A stretch of DNA of 64,000 nt, from the NCBI GenBank assembly GCA_016748015.1, contig JAAOMT010000128.1, positions 1,525,671-1,589,670 on the forward strand, read 5' to 3'. This DNA comes from Geosiphon pyriformis (Eukaryota; Glomeromycota; Glomeromycetes; Archaeosporales; Geosiphonaceae). Below are positions 43,829-55,498 of this stretch, piece by piece. Positions within the stretch are counted from its first letter, which is position 1, and each line of letters begins with the position of its first letter. The translations under genes were made by a program, and so were the position numbers. The notes below the pieces were generated by a model. The model made no database searches, was not told the origin of the DNA, and saw only the letters and a program-made list of their open reading frames with translations.

Positions 43829-44424
43829 TATTGTTTTGAGTTGTTGGTTATCGTTCAAACTTTAGTATTAAAAAATTATCTTGAAAAAAAAAAAACAAAA
43901 CCTTAAAATTTGATTCGGAAATTAACTAACCTATTTTTTAATTTGATCTAGTAAGTTCCAAAAAAAAAAAAAAAATTTTTTTTTTTACCATTTTAATCAA
44001 TAAAATTCTTCGATCTAAAGAATTTATATCGTTATCGTAAAAATTTAAAAAAAAAAAAAACCGTTTATATTACATCAGTTTGAAAATAAAAATACTAAAT
44101 TTTTTTTTTCTTATCTTTTATCGTCGAGGATGATATTAAGATGATCCTTTTTCTATCATTTAATAAATTTGCTTTTTAATTAATATTTCTTTTTATGAAT
44201 TGAACTGCGGTAGCGACCATTTTTAGTAAAAATTTATCTTTTGCCACATTTCCTTTTATGAATGGATGGATGGATGAATAAATAAATAAATGAATGAATG
44301 AATAAATAAATGAATGGATAAATAAATAAATGAATGAATGGATACTATATATCAAAATGTCTAAGAGGCTCATAACCTTTTTCTTAAAGGTGGGTACCCA
44401 AAACCAACCAACCAACCAACCAAC

Positions 44425-44463
<39 letters not shown>

Positions 44464-44467
44464 CCAT
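42552..44467. repeat. Cluster of short tandem repeats
   Basis: Arrays seen: ATTT/ATTTT at 42552-42605; GATTT at 42903-42945; ATAC then TTTC at 43034-43093; TA then CATA at 43527-43590; AAT at 43794-43828; GAATGAATAAAT-type at 44256-44342; CCAA turning into CTAACCAA at 44403-44467. Poly-A and poly-T runs fill the spaces. An 83-codon minus frame at 44176-44427 comes only from these repeats. No gene is visible in this stretch. Confidence 0.9.
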
Positions 44468-44691
44468 CCATCCATATTTTTGATTTGTTTGTTAGTTATG
44501 TGTGCAGGAAAAACCTGCTCTTCACGATTCAGATTATATTGTGATCATCTTTAATATTTACTATTTCGGTTAAATGAATAGAGCTAACCTTTTTACCACG
44601 GGCAAATATTTTGATTTCTTATCAAGAATTCCCGGGTCTCCAATTTTCTTTGAATAACCGGGATTTTTTAAAATAACAACCTTTCCATTAT

Positions 44692-44814
44692 TAGTAATAG
44701 TAGTAATAGTAGTAATAGTAGTAATAGTAGTAATAGTAGTAATAGTAGTAATAGTAGTAGTAATAGTAGTAGTAATAGTAGTAGTAATAGTAGTAGTAAT
44801 AGTAGTAATAGTAT
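44692..44814. repeat. (TAGTAA)n / (TAGTAGTAA)n array, about 120 bp
   Basis: The unit TAGTAA changes to TAGTAGTAA in the right half, a higher-order pattern with 6- and 9-bp units. Confidence 0.92.
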
Positions 44815-45825
44815 CCTGCAGAGTAATTTATCACAGAATCTTCTGAGTACTATAATTGATTTCTTATTCTCTATGATATCTTTTTAATTTTAATTTCGAG
44901 AAGATTCGATCTATTCCCAAGTTCCCAAAAAAATACAATTAATGAAAAAAAAATGTTATCTCCAATAATAATAAACGTGGGAAACAATTTTTTCCTAATG
45001 AAAAAAAGAGAGCTTGTATGTATTAAGAATAAAATCTTTTTTTTTCTCCGTTGTTTCAAAAAAATTTTTTTTTTTTTTTTACCATTTTTGAATTATCATG
45101 AATTAATGAATTAATGAATTAATGAATGAATGAATGAATGAGAAGAAATATTATTCTAGAAAACCGAAACCAAAATTTTGATTTCACAAAAAAAGATTTT
45201 TTAATTTTTTATATATAAATTTTTTAAATTTTTTTTTTCAAACGAGTCTTTTTTAAAGGTTCTTTCTCATAGTTATTTTTTAACCGTTATTTCATCGAAT
45301 CAAAATGAATCTTCTTTCATTCACATAGGTATTTTTTTACCTTTATTTCGTCGAATCGAATCAAATCAAAATTTTTGATCTAATAGTTTTTTTTTATTTA
45401 AATGTTTTTTTTTCTTATTTCCCAATAAAAGTTAATACCCTCAATCTATCTATCTATACAGGTCAAAACTTGGCTCAAAATGTCAAAGATTATTTGAAAT
45501 TAAAAGTGACAAACAAGATTTTCAAAAATTCTTACCTTTTTTTTTCATTAGTCTAATGCAAGATAAAATTATGACATTTTCGATAGTAGTTGTAGATAAG
45601 GAATACCATTTCCTCTATTTGGGGCTCCGAGTAATTGATCGATTGATGAAGTTCGTAATCGATTCAGTCTAACAATTTAAACTCTATGGAGTAACAGAAA
45701 TGAATCTAAATCAAAATTAAGAAAGGTGATTGAATCCATTGCGGTTTATTAACAAAAAGATTTCATAAATATTTTCGATATACTTTTTATTTGTTTCAAG
45801 GGTTTTTTAAAGTTATTTTTTTATG

Positions 45826-45868
45826 TGTATCTGTGTCTGTGTCTGTGTCTGTGTCTGTGTCTGTGTGT
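45826..45868. repeat. (GTGTCT)n hexanucleotide repeat
   Basis: About seven units, 310 bp upstream of the DPBB gene start and just upstream of its TATA-like box. Confidence 0.92.
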
Positions 45869-45920
45869 ATACCATTAATGTTACTGTTGTTTTTGTTGTT
45901 CAAAAGAATGAAAAATTTTC

Positions 45921-45928
45921 TATAAAAG
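45921..45928 (+). promoter_or_regulatory. TATA-like box of the DPBB gene
   Basis: TATAAAAG lies 214 bp before the ATG. Between box and ATG there is a (CAT)n tract at 46097-46124 and an A-rich leader, consistent with a transcribed 5' untranslated region. Confidence 0.5.
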
Positions 45929-46141
45929 AAACGAGACTGATCCCAAAAAAAAAATTACTTGTCTTGAAGACTAAGTAATTTTCAAAGTAAAAGAAAAAGA
46001 AATCGAATTTCTAAACCAAGAAAATATAACGACACCAGAAAATTGAAAATTCTTGGCTTTTATTTCTGAAAATTATCTAATAATTCTTACTCATTCTTCA
46101 TCATCATCATCATCATCATCATCCTCCATACAAAAGAAAAA

Positions 46142-46882
46142 ATGATTTCAAAAATTCAATTCCTCGTACTCTTAATCACCGCATTTGCCCTTTTACTTTC
46201 AGTCACAAATTCAACACCAATCTCAATTAAAAAACGTGACGGTTTTACCGGTAGAGCCACTTATTACAATCCCGCCTTAGGAGCTTGTGGCGTAACAAAC
46301 ACCGATTCCGACTTAATCTGTGCCTTAAATTCGCCTCAGTGGGGCGCACCCGTTAATCCAAACGTTCATGGTGTTTGTGGGAAGGGAATTATGGTTCACG
46401 GTCCAGCCGGTTCCGTTAGGGTCGTAGTTCAAGATAGATGCATGGGTTGTCCATGGGGCGGCTTAGATTTATCTCCAGCCGCGTTTCAGCAGATTGGAAG
46501 CCTGGATGCTGGTCACTTGGAAGTTAGTTGGGAATGGGAAGACGGAAGTGGTGGTTTTAGTGGTAGTTATTCGAGTGGTAGTACAACTGTTACAATTCCA
46601 CCTCAACCTACTGCGACCGCTCCAGCATACACCATTTCAGCATCATCATCTTATAAATATTCATACGCCTATTCACATACCTACACTCCCACTCAAAAAT
46701 CAGTTCCAACATCCGCTCCAACATCAATTGAAAAAGCACTTGAAGCATTTCATAAGGGCGATCTTTCATTATACGATCTAAATAATATTGCAGCAGGAGT
46801 GCCGCCGTCAGTCAGTTACTCGAGTAGACCCAAAAAAAACAAATCCAATAGTAAAAAACAAAAAAAATCAACTAAAGTATAA
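46142..46882 (+). CDS. Secreted double-psi beta-barrel (DPBB, RlpA/expansin-like) protein with basic tail
   Basis: A single-exon gene of 246 codons. Residues 1 to about 24 are a signal peptide with hydrophobic core FLVLLITAFALLLSV. A Lys-Lys-Arg at 30-32 is a likely Kex2-type cleavage site, so mature protein would start at about 33. Residues 37-130 form a DPBB domain: GRATYYNPALGACG, a central VCGKGIMVHGPAG, VVVQDRCMGC with Asp98, and LDLSPAAFQQIG. Five Cys (49, 60, 79, 100, 103) lie in this domain. A Ser/Thr/Tyr/Pro-rich region follows (about 135-195), probably O-glycosylated, and then a Lys-rich tail. Related fungal proteins are loosely called expansin- or barwin-like; enzymatic activity is usually absent or weak. 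Secretion and cell-wall location are inferred. No break is visible. Confidence 0.92.
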   Translation: MISKIQFLVLLITAFALLLSVTNSTPISIKKRDGFTGRATYYNPALGACGVTNTDSDLICALNSPQWGAPVNPNVHGVCGKGIMVHGPAGSVRVVVQDRCMGCPWGGLDLSPAAFQQIGSLDAGHLEVSWEWEDGSGGFSGSYSSGSTTVTIPPQPTATAPAYTISASSSYKYSYAYSHTYTPTQKSVPTSAPTSIEKALEAFHKGDLSLYDLNNIAAGVPPSVSYSSRPKKNKSNSKKQKKSTKV

Positions 46883-47239
46883 TGAAAAACACGATTTTTT
46901 AGCGATTATAAAAATAAATTGTATCTTTAATTTTTCTTGTAAAATAAATTCCCAACCTTTGTAGATTACTCCAATTTCACCTGATGAAAATTATCCTCCC
47001 CTTTATTATACATAGGTACATACAAACATACATACATAAATACATACATACCATAAATTTCTTATATATTCCCTTTATTTCTTTCGCTAGACTTTTAATC
47101 CTGTTTTAAAGATATAATAATTGTAGAAAAAAAAAACAAGAACAAAAAATTTTCTTCCAAATATAATATAATATAATCCCTTCTGTTTCCCTTTTTAGAG
47201 AGAGTGTGTAACTTTTTTTTTTTTTTTTTTTTTTTTTTT
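46883..47239. other. 3' region of the DPBB gene with ATAC/CATA repeats and poly-T before gap
   Basis: Short CATA-type repeats at about 47010-47055 and a T-run from 47213 that leads directly into the N gap. AATAAA-like signals (AAAATAAATT at about 46910 and 46942) may serve for polyadenylation. Confidence 0.5.
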
Positions 47240-48195
47240 NNNNNNNNNNNNNNNNNNNNNNNNNNNNNNNNNNNNNNNNNNNNNNNNNNNNNNNNNNNNN
47301 NNNNNNNNNNNNNNNNNNNNNNNNNNNNNNNNNNNNNNNNNNNNNNNNNNNNNNNNNNNNNNNNNNNNNNNNNNNNNNNNNNNNNNNNNNNNNNNNNNNN
47401 NNNNNNNNNNNNNNNNNNNNNNNNNNNNNNNNNNNNNNNNNNNNNNNNNNNNNNNNNNNNNNNNNNNNNNNNNNNNNNNNNNNNNNNNNNNNNNNNNNNN
47501 NNNNNNNNNNNNNNNNNNNNNNNNNNNNNNNNNNNNNNNNNNNNNNNNNNNNNNNNNNNNNNNNNNNNNNNNNNNNNNNNNNNNNNNNNNNNNNNNNNNN
47601 NNNNNNNNNNNNNNNNNNNNNNNNNNNNNNNNNNNNNNNNNNNNNNNNNNNNNNNNNNNNNNNNNNNNNNNNNNNNNNNNNNNNNNNNNNNNNNNNNNNN
47701 NNNNNNNNNNNNNNNNNNNNNNNNNNNNNNNNNNNNNNNNNNNNNNNNNNNNNNNNNNNNNNNNNNNNNNNNNNNNNNNNNNNNNNNNNNNNNNNNNNNN
47801 NNNNNNNNNNNNNNNNNNNNNNNNNNNNNNNNNNNNNNNNNNNNNNNNNNNNNNNNNNNNNNNNNNNNNNNNNNNNNNNNNNNNNNNNNNNNNNNNNNNN
47901 NNNNNNNNNNNNNNNNNNNNNNNNNNNNNNNNNNNNNNNNNNNNNNNNNNNNNNNNNNNNNNNNNNNNNNNNNNNNNNNNNNNNNNNNNNNNNNNNNNNN
48001 NNNNNNNNNNNNNNNNNNNNNNNNNNNNNNNNNNNNNNNNNNNNNNNNNNNNNNNNNNNNNNNNNNNNNNNNNNNNNNNNNNNNNNNNNNNNNNNNNNNN
48101 NNNNNNNNNNNNNNNNNNNNNNNNNNNNNNNNNNNNNNNNNNNNNNNNNNNNNNNNNNNNNNNNNNNNNNNNNNNNNNNNNNNNNNNNNNNNNNN
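47240..48195. other. Assembly gap (956 N)
   Basis: N run flanked by poly-T on the left and by T7-G12-T9 on the right, so the gap sits in low-complexity DNA. A 349-codon frame spanning it is an artefact. Confidence 0.99.
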
Positions 48196-48401
48196 TTTTT
48201 TTGGGGGGGGGGGGTTTTTTTTTATCGATAATGTACGTTTTGTTTTAACATGAAAATATATATATATATATATTTATATATGAAAATTATGAAGAATCAT
48301 GAATAAGAAATATTTTTATAAGTATACCATTTTATAATTTTTACAATTTTATAAATTTGTTTTTTATTCATTTTTTTATTCATTTTATTTTTTAATGAAT
48401 C

Positions 48402-48981
48402 CCAATTCAATTCAATTCAATTCAATTCAATTCAATTCAATTCAATCCAATACAATACAATACAATACAATCCAAATACATAATTATTAATTTTAATTAA
48501 AATAAAAATTTAAATCAATTCAAACTAAATCAAATATTAAAAAATATTAAAAATATATCAAAACTTACATTTGTTAATTTATTTTATATCTAAAGAATTT
48601 TATTCTTCCAATACAATAGAATAAAATAAAATAGAATAAAATAGAATAAAATAAAATAGAATAGAATAAAATAAAATAAAATAGAATACAATACAATCCA
48701 CAGTATAATATATTTAATACTTTTAACATAACATTATTGGTGTAACAAAAAAAAACTTGACAAAGAAAGTCGAAAGCGTACGATAGAAAAATAAATAAAA
48801 AAATGTTTTTTTAAATATACTCATCATCATAATAATTAGATTGTAATGTCTATTAATTCAAGCAAGGAAAATCAAAAAAAAAAAAATTTTTTTTTAAACA
48901 CTTCAATTGAGATAATTTTTTTTTATAAAATTTCAAAATTTACGTAAAATATCAATGATTTAAAATTAGTAATTTTATTTA

Positions 48982-49068
<87 letters not shown>
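48402..49068. repeat. AATTC, AATAGAATAAA and TTA tandem repeats
   Basis: AATTC-type units at 48402-48476 change to ATACA units; AATAGAATAAAAT-type units at 48608-48694; (TTA)n at 48981-49068 with one interruption. The rest is AT-rich filler. Confidence 0.88.
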
Positions 49069-49848
49069 TTGGTAAAAAAATGTCTCAATTGATAAGATGT
49101 ATTTCAGAATTTCATTCTAATTAAAGATCTACCTTTCATACCCGACTTAATCAAGACCACAATTAATGGTTTTCTTTTTTCCCGCCCAAATTTCATATCC
49201 TTATGCACATATTTTTTTGACTTCCTGGTTTCACTGTATCATGACAGAGCAATAAATCCACAAATTAATCAGATATTATTAAGTCTGGTACATTTCCAAA
49301 CAAAGGCTTGACCAAAGGTAAAAGAATTGAAATGTGAGAGATTAAAGAACTTGTAAAATTTGGAATGATTCAGTCAATGTAAAACAATTCTTTAGAACCT
49401 ATCACCAGCCAATTCTTCCCGTTTTCTCTCATTGATTGATTAACCTCCTTAAAGCTCTTATAAAGACCTATCTGAATAATACTTTTTTTGTCATCATTTT
49501 GAATATACGGCTAGATAAAAACTCGCACTTTCAACTAACCATTTAAAAACTAGTAGTCGTCCCCGAGTTCAAATAATGGAATTGAAACCCCGATAAGACC
49601 AAAGTTAATCAATTCACATGAATTTATTTTATTTTTTGATAGCTAGAGTATTTAATCAACATATTAATTAATTGAGTTGCATATAATCAAGATCAAACTA
49701 TTTTTCCCCATCAAAAATGGTGATTAATTGTCAAACTACTCCTCTTCTTATTAAGAGTCAATTCGTGAACTAGTAAAAAAAAATTCTTTTAACCATTTAT
49801 CAAATCATTTGTATCACAGAATCACCATTTCACCACTCTCTTTCACCC
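49069..49848. other. Intergenic DNA upstream of the ASA1-like gene
   Basis: Mixed-composition sequence with no convincing frame; it should contain the ASA1-like promoter. Confidence 0.45.
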
Positions 49849-50708
49849 ATGTCTTTGACCGAATCGCCACCAACTCCCGAATACATATTTCGTGGTCACA
49901 CTGACCAAATCAATACCTTGGAATTTTACCATAATAACTCTCGTCTTTTATCTGGGTAAAATAAAATTCCCCTAATATTCCTATTGGATCTCTTTCTCCA
50001 AATGAATTAATCTTGTGGATATATTTCTTTGAACACGAATAATAGAGATGAAGGAGGAAACTTTATAATCTGGGATATGAAGACTCGTCGTTCTTTGGCA
50101 ATATTTAAAGCACACAGTGAGGGAATACTAAAAGTCACCGGATGGATGGATAAATTGATCAGGTTCATTATGCGTATTTATTTTTTCCCCTGGGATTTTG
50201 GAAATTTTATAATTATCGAAATTATTAAAAAGTCATGGAAGAGACAACTTGATCTTGATGTGGAAAGATGTTTCAAACCTTTTGAATGACTCGACTACTG
50301 AATCGATAAAACCGATTTTAAGGATCTCGGTGAATTCTTTAAATTTTTGTCAGTTTTCAATGTGTCCCAAAGGTATTTTCCATTCGTCAACATCTTGATC
50401 AATTTTTATTTAGATTTCCTCTTAATATTTTTCTATCCTTAGGATCTGAAGAAATATATATAGCTGTCCCAAATCTTACAGATTCCAGTGGTGTAAGTTT
50501 TGTCCAAAATTTTAATTCTTCACTTTTGTTCAATTTTTTGATTATTTTTTTTTTCCCACCTCACAGATTGATATCTGGGAATTAACATCTCAAAGACGTC
50601 TTGTTGACGGTATAGGACTTGACAAAATTTATTCCCAGAAAGGTAAATAATTGATTTTTCCATCAAGAGTCTCTTGGTTAATTCCAGAAATGCTCGAGTA
50701 ACATATTC

Positions 50709-50745
<37 letters not shown>

Positions 50746-51590
50746 AACAATTTTTTTTAAAAAAAAGGATATTGCATGGCATTGAAACTATTTGACAAAT
50801 CGTCAAAAGGTCTAGCTAGTAACCAGGCTTACTACATTTTGGCAGCTTATGAGAATGGAGGTGTATATCTTTGGGAAGTTGATTGTTCAACTGGCTTGAA
50901 AAAGGCTTGTTGGAACCAGACTGAACATAGTGAAAGTGGTAAGCAATTTACTTATTATTCTGTAAATTCTTTATTTTTGGACCAGATTTTGAATTGGGAA
51001 TAACACAAGTCAAGCTTTGAGCGTTGATATTTCACAGAATTGGGCGTTTGCTATTTCTGTTGCTGGAGATAATAAAATTGTAAAATACAAATTTGCTGAG
51101 GTTCGTAATGTTATAAATGATTCGTCTTGCTATTTTTCTTCATCCATTCATTCATACTTTTATTTAATTTATCTCAGTCAATAGATCAACCACCGAAAAT
51201 CTCTCAAGTAACCATCAAAACCCCTGGTATCTCATACGTCTGCATCAGATCTGATGCAAAAATTTTTGCTACAGCTGGGTGGGATTCAAAGTAACTTTAG
51301 AATGTTCTTCTTTGATTGTTGATTTTTTTTTTCGATTTTGAACGGTCTCTTCATTTTTCCCTTACCAAAAAACTAGGGTTCGCGTATTTTCGGCGAAAAC
51401 TCTTAAACCATTAGCGATTCTTTCCTACCACACTCAAAGTATACAAACCTTAGCTTTTTCACATGTGAAAAGTGATGTTGAGAAAGAACCAGAAAACAGC
51501 GAGAATAGTTCAAATGAAACGGAGGAACCAAAAAATTATTTGGTCGTTGGTGGAAAAGATGCAAGAATAAGTTTGTGGGAAATATATTGA
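49849..51590 (+). CDS. ASA1: ASTRA-associated protein 1-like (ASA1/GNB1L) WD40 protein, nine exons
   Basis: Exons 49849-49955, 50046-50162, 50233-50372, 50443-50492, 50567-50642, 50768-50938, 51015-51100, 51178-51290 and 51377-51590 join to 1074 nt, 357 codons plus TGA, in one frame. All introns have GT-AG ends, 70-125 bp long. The protein starts MSLTESPPTPEYIFRGHTDQ with a WD40 GH dipeptide, then WDMKTRRSLAIFKAHSEGIL, SHGRDN, HSESALSVDISQNW and SVAGDNKIVKY, and ends VVGGKDARISLWEIY. This order is typical of ASA1, a subunit of the ASTRA/TTT-linked complex that helps mature PIKK kinases such as TOR and Tel1; human GNB1L is the counterpart. Role is by family. An acidic low-complexity loop (KEPENSENSSNETEEPKN) lies before the last strand, a normal position for an insert. 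Confidence 0.93.
50643..50767 (+). other. Intron 5 of the ASA1-like gene with TTA microsatellite
   Basis: At 125 bp this is the longest of eight introns; the extra length comes from (TTA)n at 50708-50744. Donor GTAAAT, acceptor AAAAAAAAG. Confidence 0.85.
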
Positions 51591-52255
51591 TTAAAATTTT
51601 TTCACATAAAAATATTTTTTTCCTTTGGACGATTAACTGGGTGAAAAGGAAAAAATATTAGTTGGCTGTTTTACGACATAAAATATTTTATAAAAAAAAA
51701 TTACAATTAGATTAAACTTTTTAGCCCATGAAAAATTAAAAAGGTAGAGTTATTATAAGTTACAATATTTAGTTATTAATACATGTTCATGAACAAGATA
51801 AAATCTTCAATGTATTTATGAATGGAGCTTTTTCCAGAATAAATTAACAAAATAATATCTTGGAAATATATAATTATCTTTAATCATGAATCATTTAAAA
51901 GGTCTTTTCTTTTTTCATTGAATTACAATTGAAAGATAACCAAATCAATCTGAATTTGGAATCATTCACATAAAAATCTTCCCAACTACTCAAAGCTCAA
52001 ATTAGTCAAATACGTTTTCTTTTCAGACAAAATGTCTTGATTGTGAAATATAAGATCTAAGAATTAATCCAACTATTGTGATAATTAAGGATATTATTAT
52101 TATTATTTAAAGCTTGAAACTTTGCTGATGCGAATACTTTTTTTTAGCCAGGTAATAACCCCTTAAAGAAATGAGGATCTTTTTTATTCCCGATTTCAAT
52201 GTTTCATATAGAGTTAGTTTAGTTATTATATATATATTGGATTAATATTCACTCT
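51591..52255. other. 3' region of the ASA1-like gene
   Basis: AT-rich sequence of normal complexity with several AATAAA-like sites. No second gene seen. Confidence 0.45.
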
Positions 52256-52269
52256 TGTTGTTATTATTG

Positions 52270-52352
<83 letters not shown>

Positions 52353-52370
52353 GTTGTTGTTATTATTGTT
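52256..52370. repeat. (TTA)n microsatellite, about 37 units
   Basis: Near-perfect array with TTG interruptions at both ends. It sits at the right edge of the gene island, just before the gypsy element. Confidence 0.93.
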
Positions 52371-52849
52371 TTGGTTGTTTTAATAAAATATAGTCTTATA
52401 CTATCTATTTTAATTATAATAAACAATTATAAATGTAAATTATGTGTTTTTAACATATAATCAGCCATTATAAATTTATATTAAAATTATATTTATTTAT
52501 TTTAAGCTTTAATAATATATTGCTTAAGAACTGAAGACTTTAATAGTAAAATACTTAACACTTACTTTCAAGAACCCAACTTTAACATTATTCAATATTG
52601 TAAAAAAAATACCCAATACAATTTAAATTCTCTTTAGACATAAAATTAGAATCTGAAAATAACAACAAAAGAAAACAAAAACAAAAATAAAATCCAAAAA
52701 CAATTCACAAAACATTAAAAATAACTGCCAAATATTTACAAACATCTAAACAAAAAATCAGTATCAGATTACTACTTTTTATTATACAATTTACTGAAAA
52801 AAAAACCATTTAAAACAAAGATACAGACAAAATAGCAAACATCTATATT

Positions 52850-53600
52850 GCAAAAATTACAGAATTTACAGAAAAAAATATTGATACTAGTTTACAAAAA
52901 TGGCTTAACCAAGTTAAAAAAACAGAAAATGTAAACAGATAAAATACAGCCAAAATATTAAAAACAATTTCTTATTTCTTTAAAAAACAGCTGAAAAATG
53001 ATTTAAAAATTTGGCTGAACTATTTAAAAATTGGCAAACATTTAAAGATGCTTTTTTAGAACAATTTACTAACAATAATACATTTATTATTTTCCAAAAT
53101 CAGTTTTATAATATCAAACAAAAATTATCCAAATCTATTATAACTTATCTTGAAAGATTTAACAAACTTTTCCAATGAATTCAACAATTAGAAACCAACA
53201 ACTATTACTCTAATGCCCAAATTTTGAACCAATTTATTACAAAATTAAAAGACAAACTTATTAAAAAAGTTTATTTACATGCTCCAAAAAACTTAGCCAT
53301 TACTATTTAACATGTTAAAGCCTATAAAATAACAATAGAAAAAGCCAATTACACAAACTTGTCAACTTAACTATTGAAAAAACCAATTTAGCAATTAAAA
53401 AAAAAATTGACCAACTAATTAAAAAAGTCAAAAACTATTTTCCTAATTAATAACAATAGTAACAATAAAGATATTAACTATTACAATAATAAAATTCAAG
53501 CAACTTCTCATTATCAAACAGCCAAAACCAAAACTGTTATTATTGTGGAATTCTAAGACATTGAAAATAAAACTGTCAAAAAATACAATGAAATTAACAA
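52850..53600 (+). pseudogene. Gypsy Gag with CCHC zinc knuckle, broken
   Basis: The capsid core reads F-K-D-A-F-L-E-Q-F, then YLERFNKLFQ and AQILNQFITKLKDKLIKK, typical of retrotransposon Gag (PF03732-like). At about 53536-53580 there is a knuckle C-Y-Y-C-GILR-H-x4-C with two stops inside. Gag would form the particle in which reverse transcription happens. Several frames and stops are needed to follow it. Confidence 0.82.
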
Positions 53601-53959
53601 CAACAAAATAATTAACATTATTCTTAAGTTCAACAATTATACTATTAATTTTTACTATCAGCTTATTATTTTCAAAGACCACAAAATCAGAACAGTTATT
53701 ATTAACTTGCTTTTTAGCAGTAATATTAACAATTTTTACAGACTTAACAATATTCATAATTATCAATTGAACAATATTAAATACCTGTTCAAAGATTAGT
53801 TTAACAAAACTAATTTATACTTTAAAATCAATTTGCAATAAATAACAACAGATTCAATTTTAACAACTAATTAATTTTTTAAAATCCAGTTCAATAAAAA
53901 CCTAACTGTTACTATATACAACTTAATTATTTTATAATACCAGAAAAATTGAATTTTTA

Positions 53960-54480
53960 ACAAACTGTACTTTTTGAAGATAAAACTAAAACAACAAAAC
54001 AAAATTCTTTTAATAATACTATTCTACTAACCAATATTACCCAAAATGCCAACCTGTTTAATATCTTTTTATTTGAATTTAAAGCCAATAAATTGCCATT
54101 TTTACTTAATAATACAGTTATTATTGAACAGAAAGCAATTACAGCTATGTATACAGAAGCCAAAATTAAAAAAAAACTAAATTAGTTAATCTTAAACAGT
54201 AAATTTGCTAAAAATATTATTATATATTAATTAATACAATAACTTAAATAAAATGTAAATAGATCTGCCCAAACAATTATTGTTATAGTTAATAGTATGA
54301 AAAAACTCCAGTTAAAAAAATTGACAATTTTTTATTCACTATTAATGGAATTACTATTTTAATTAAAGTTTTTATTATGAATACATTTTAGTATTAGACT
54401 TTTGTTAAAAACAATTGGGTTCTTAAAGCCAATACAAAATTAGATTAAAAAACTCAGAAACTCAAGATTTTATATCAAGA
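53960..54480 (+). pseudogene. Gypsy aspartic protease, active site lost
   Basis: The frame EQKAITAMYTEAKI leads to a segment reading L-I-L-N-S-K-F-A-K-N at about 54190-54220, where family logic expects L-I-L-D-S-G-S-A-x-S. The catalytic Asp is Asn and Gly is Lys, both explained by G-to-A. The later block VKNNWVLKANTKLD matches the end of such proteases. The enzyme would have cut the polyprotein. Confidence 0.75.
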
Positions 54481-54719
54481 ACAATACACTAAAGTATCTG
54501 CTACTTGTAGTACTTTTAACAAATAATTAGAAAAAGCTTCTGTATTTAAATTTGAAGAAAAGAAAGAAATACCAATTATTAAAACTTATATAGCTTTTAA
54601 ATCAACATCTAATTAGACAAAAGAAACAAAAAAAAATTTTTTTAAAGAAACCAATAAATAAAATATTGTCTACTATTTTAAACCAAAATTACAAAAATAG
54701 TTAACTTATATTTTATTTA

Positions 54720-55270
54720 AATATAAGAACTGCAACAAAAAGCTTTTATTAATAGAAGTATACATATCTTTAAAAGAGAAATATAAAACACATATATGCT
54801 ATTATTGTAAAAAATGTCACAGAAAATGATTTGAATATTCTAAATAAATAAAAAATATAATAACACTTTTTGTCTTACTTTGTAAAAAACTACTATTAAA
54901 AAAATACAATTGGATTAATATTGCAATAAGAGAAAAAATTTGCAATTAAACATGTCAATATGTCTTATTAATTACAAAAAAAGTCTACAAAAAAACCTTT
55001 TTCAATACAGTATATAACAGTATCCTTAACAAACTTTATTATTATCTATATAATGCCAAGATAATTTATGAATTAACTATAGTTTTAATTAACAAAAAAT
55101 TCAAAAAAATGTCTATCAAATAAAAAAAACTTATTAAATATACTTTTGAAATTGCTAGATACAACTATGAAAATGAAAACCAACAAACACTTATTATAAA
55201 CTTAAAGCAGTTTTTAGACTTTATAATTTATTTAATACTTGTAAAAATATTTTACAAAATCTAATACTTT
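54720..55270 (+). pseudogene. Gypsy Cys-rich segment between protease and RT
   Basis: The trace NCNKKLLLIEVYISLKEKYK and then CYYCKKCHRK shows paired Cys and a His, followed by LLCKKLLLKKYNWINIAI and a further Cys pair (CNxTCQY). From memory, gypsy elements of Rhizophagus carry a Cys-rich module here, with several C-x2-C pairs. Its role is unknown; nucleic-acid binding is a guess. Confidence 0.6.
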
Positions 55271-55385
55271 AATCAATAAAGATTCAATATATTAGCAAAT
55301 TTACAGAACTGAAATTTCAATAATTTTTAGACAAAATTATTTTAATCATTTTGAACTATTATTTTAATATTACAGATAGTGCTTG

Positions 55386-55498
55386 TAATTAGTTATATAT
55401 AGAAAATGCATAATTTGTGTCTAGTTTAGATCACTTAGTTTGATGTATTATACTAGGTAGCTTTTGGTTTTTACTTGTTAAATATTAATAAAAAAAAT
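55386..55498 (+). mobile_element. 113-bp LINE tail stub inside the gypsy element
   Basis: The sequence matches only the conserved LINE tail (CTAGTTTAGATCACTTAG, ACTAGGTAGC, A-run). Flanking AGTGCTTG (55378-55385) and AATGCTTG (55499-55506) form a probable 8-bp duplication with one difference. Confidence 0.8.

Noticed and set aside
44176-44427. 83-codon minus-strand frame with Ile/His/Phe repeats
   Set aside because: It is a translation of GAATAAAT and CCAA tandem repeats, with no other protein feature.
47204-48253. 349-codon frame across the N gap
   Set aside because: It consists of N characters flanked by homopolymers; there is no sequence to translate.
52226-52426. Ile-rich minus-strand frame
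   Set aside because: It is the (TTA)n microsatellite read in the reverse direction.
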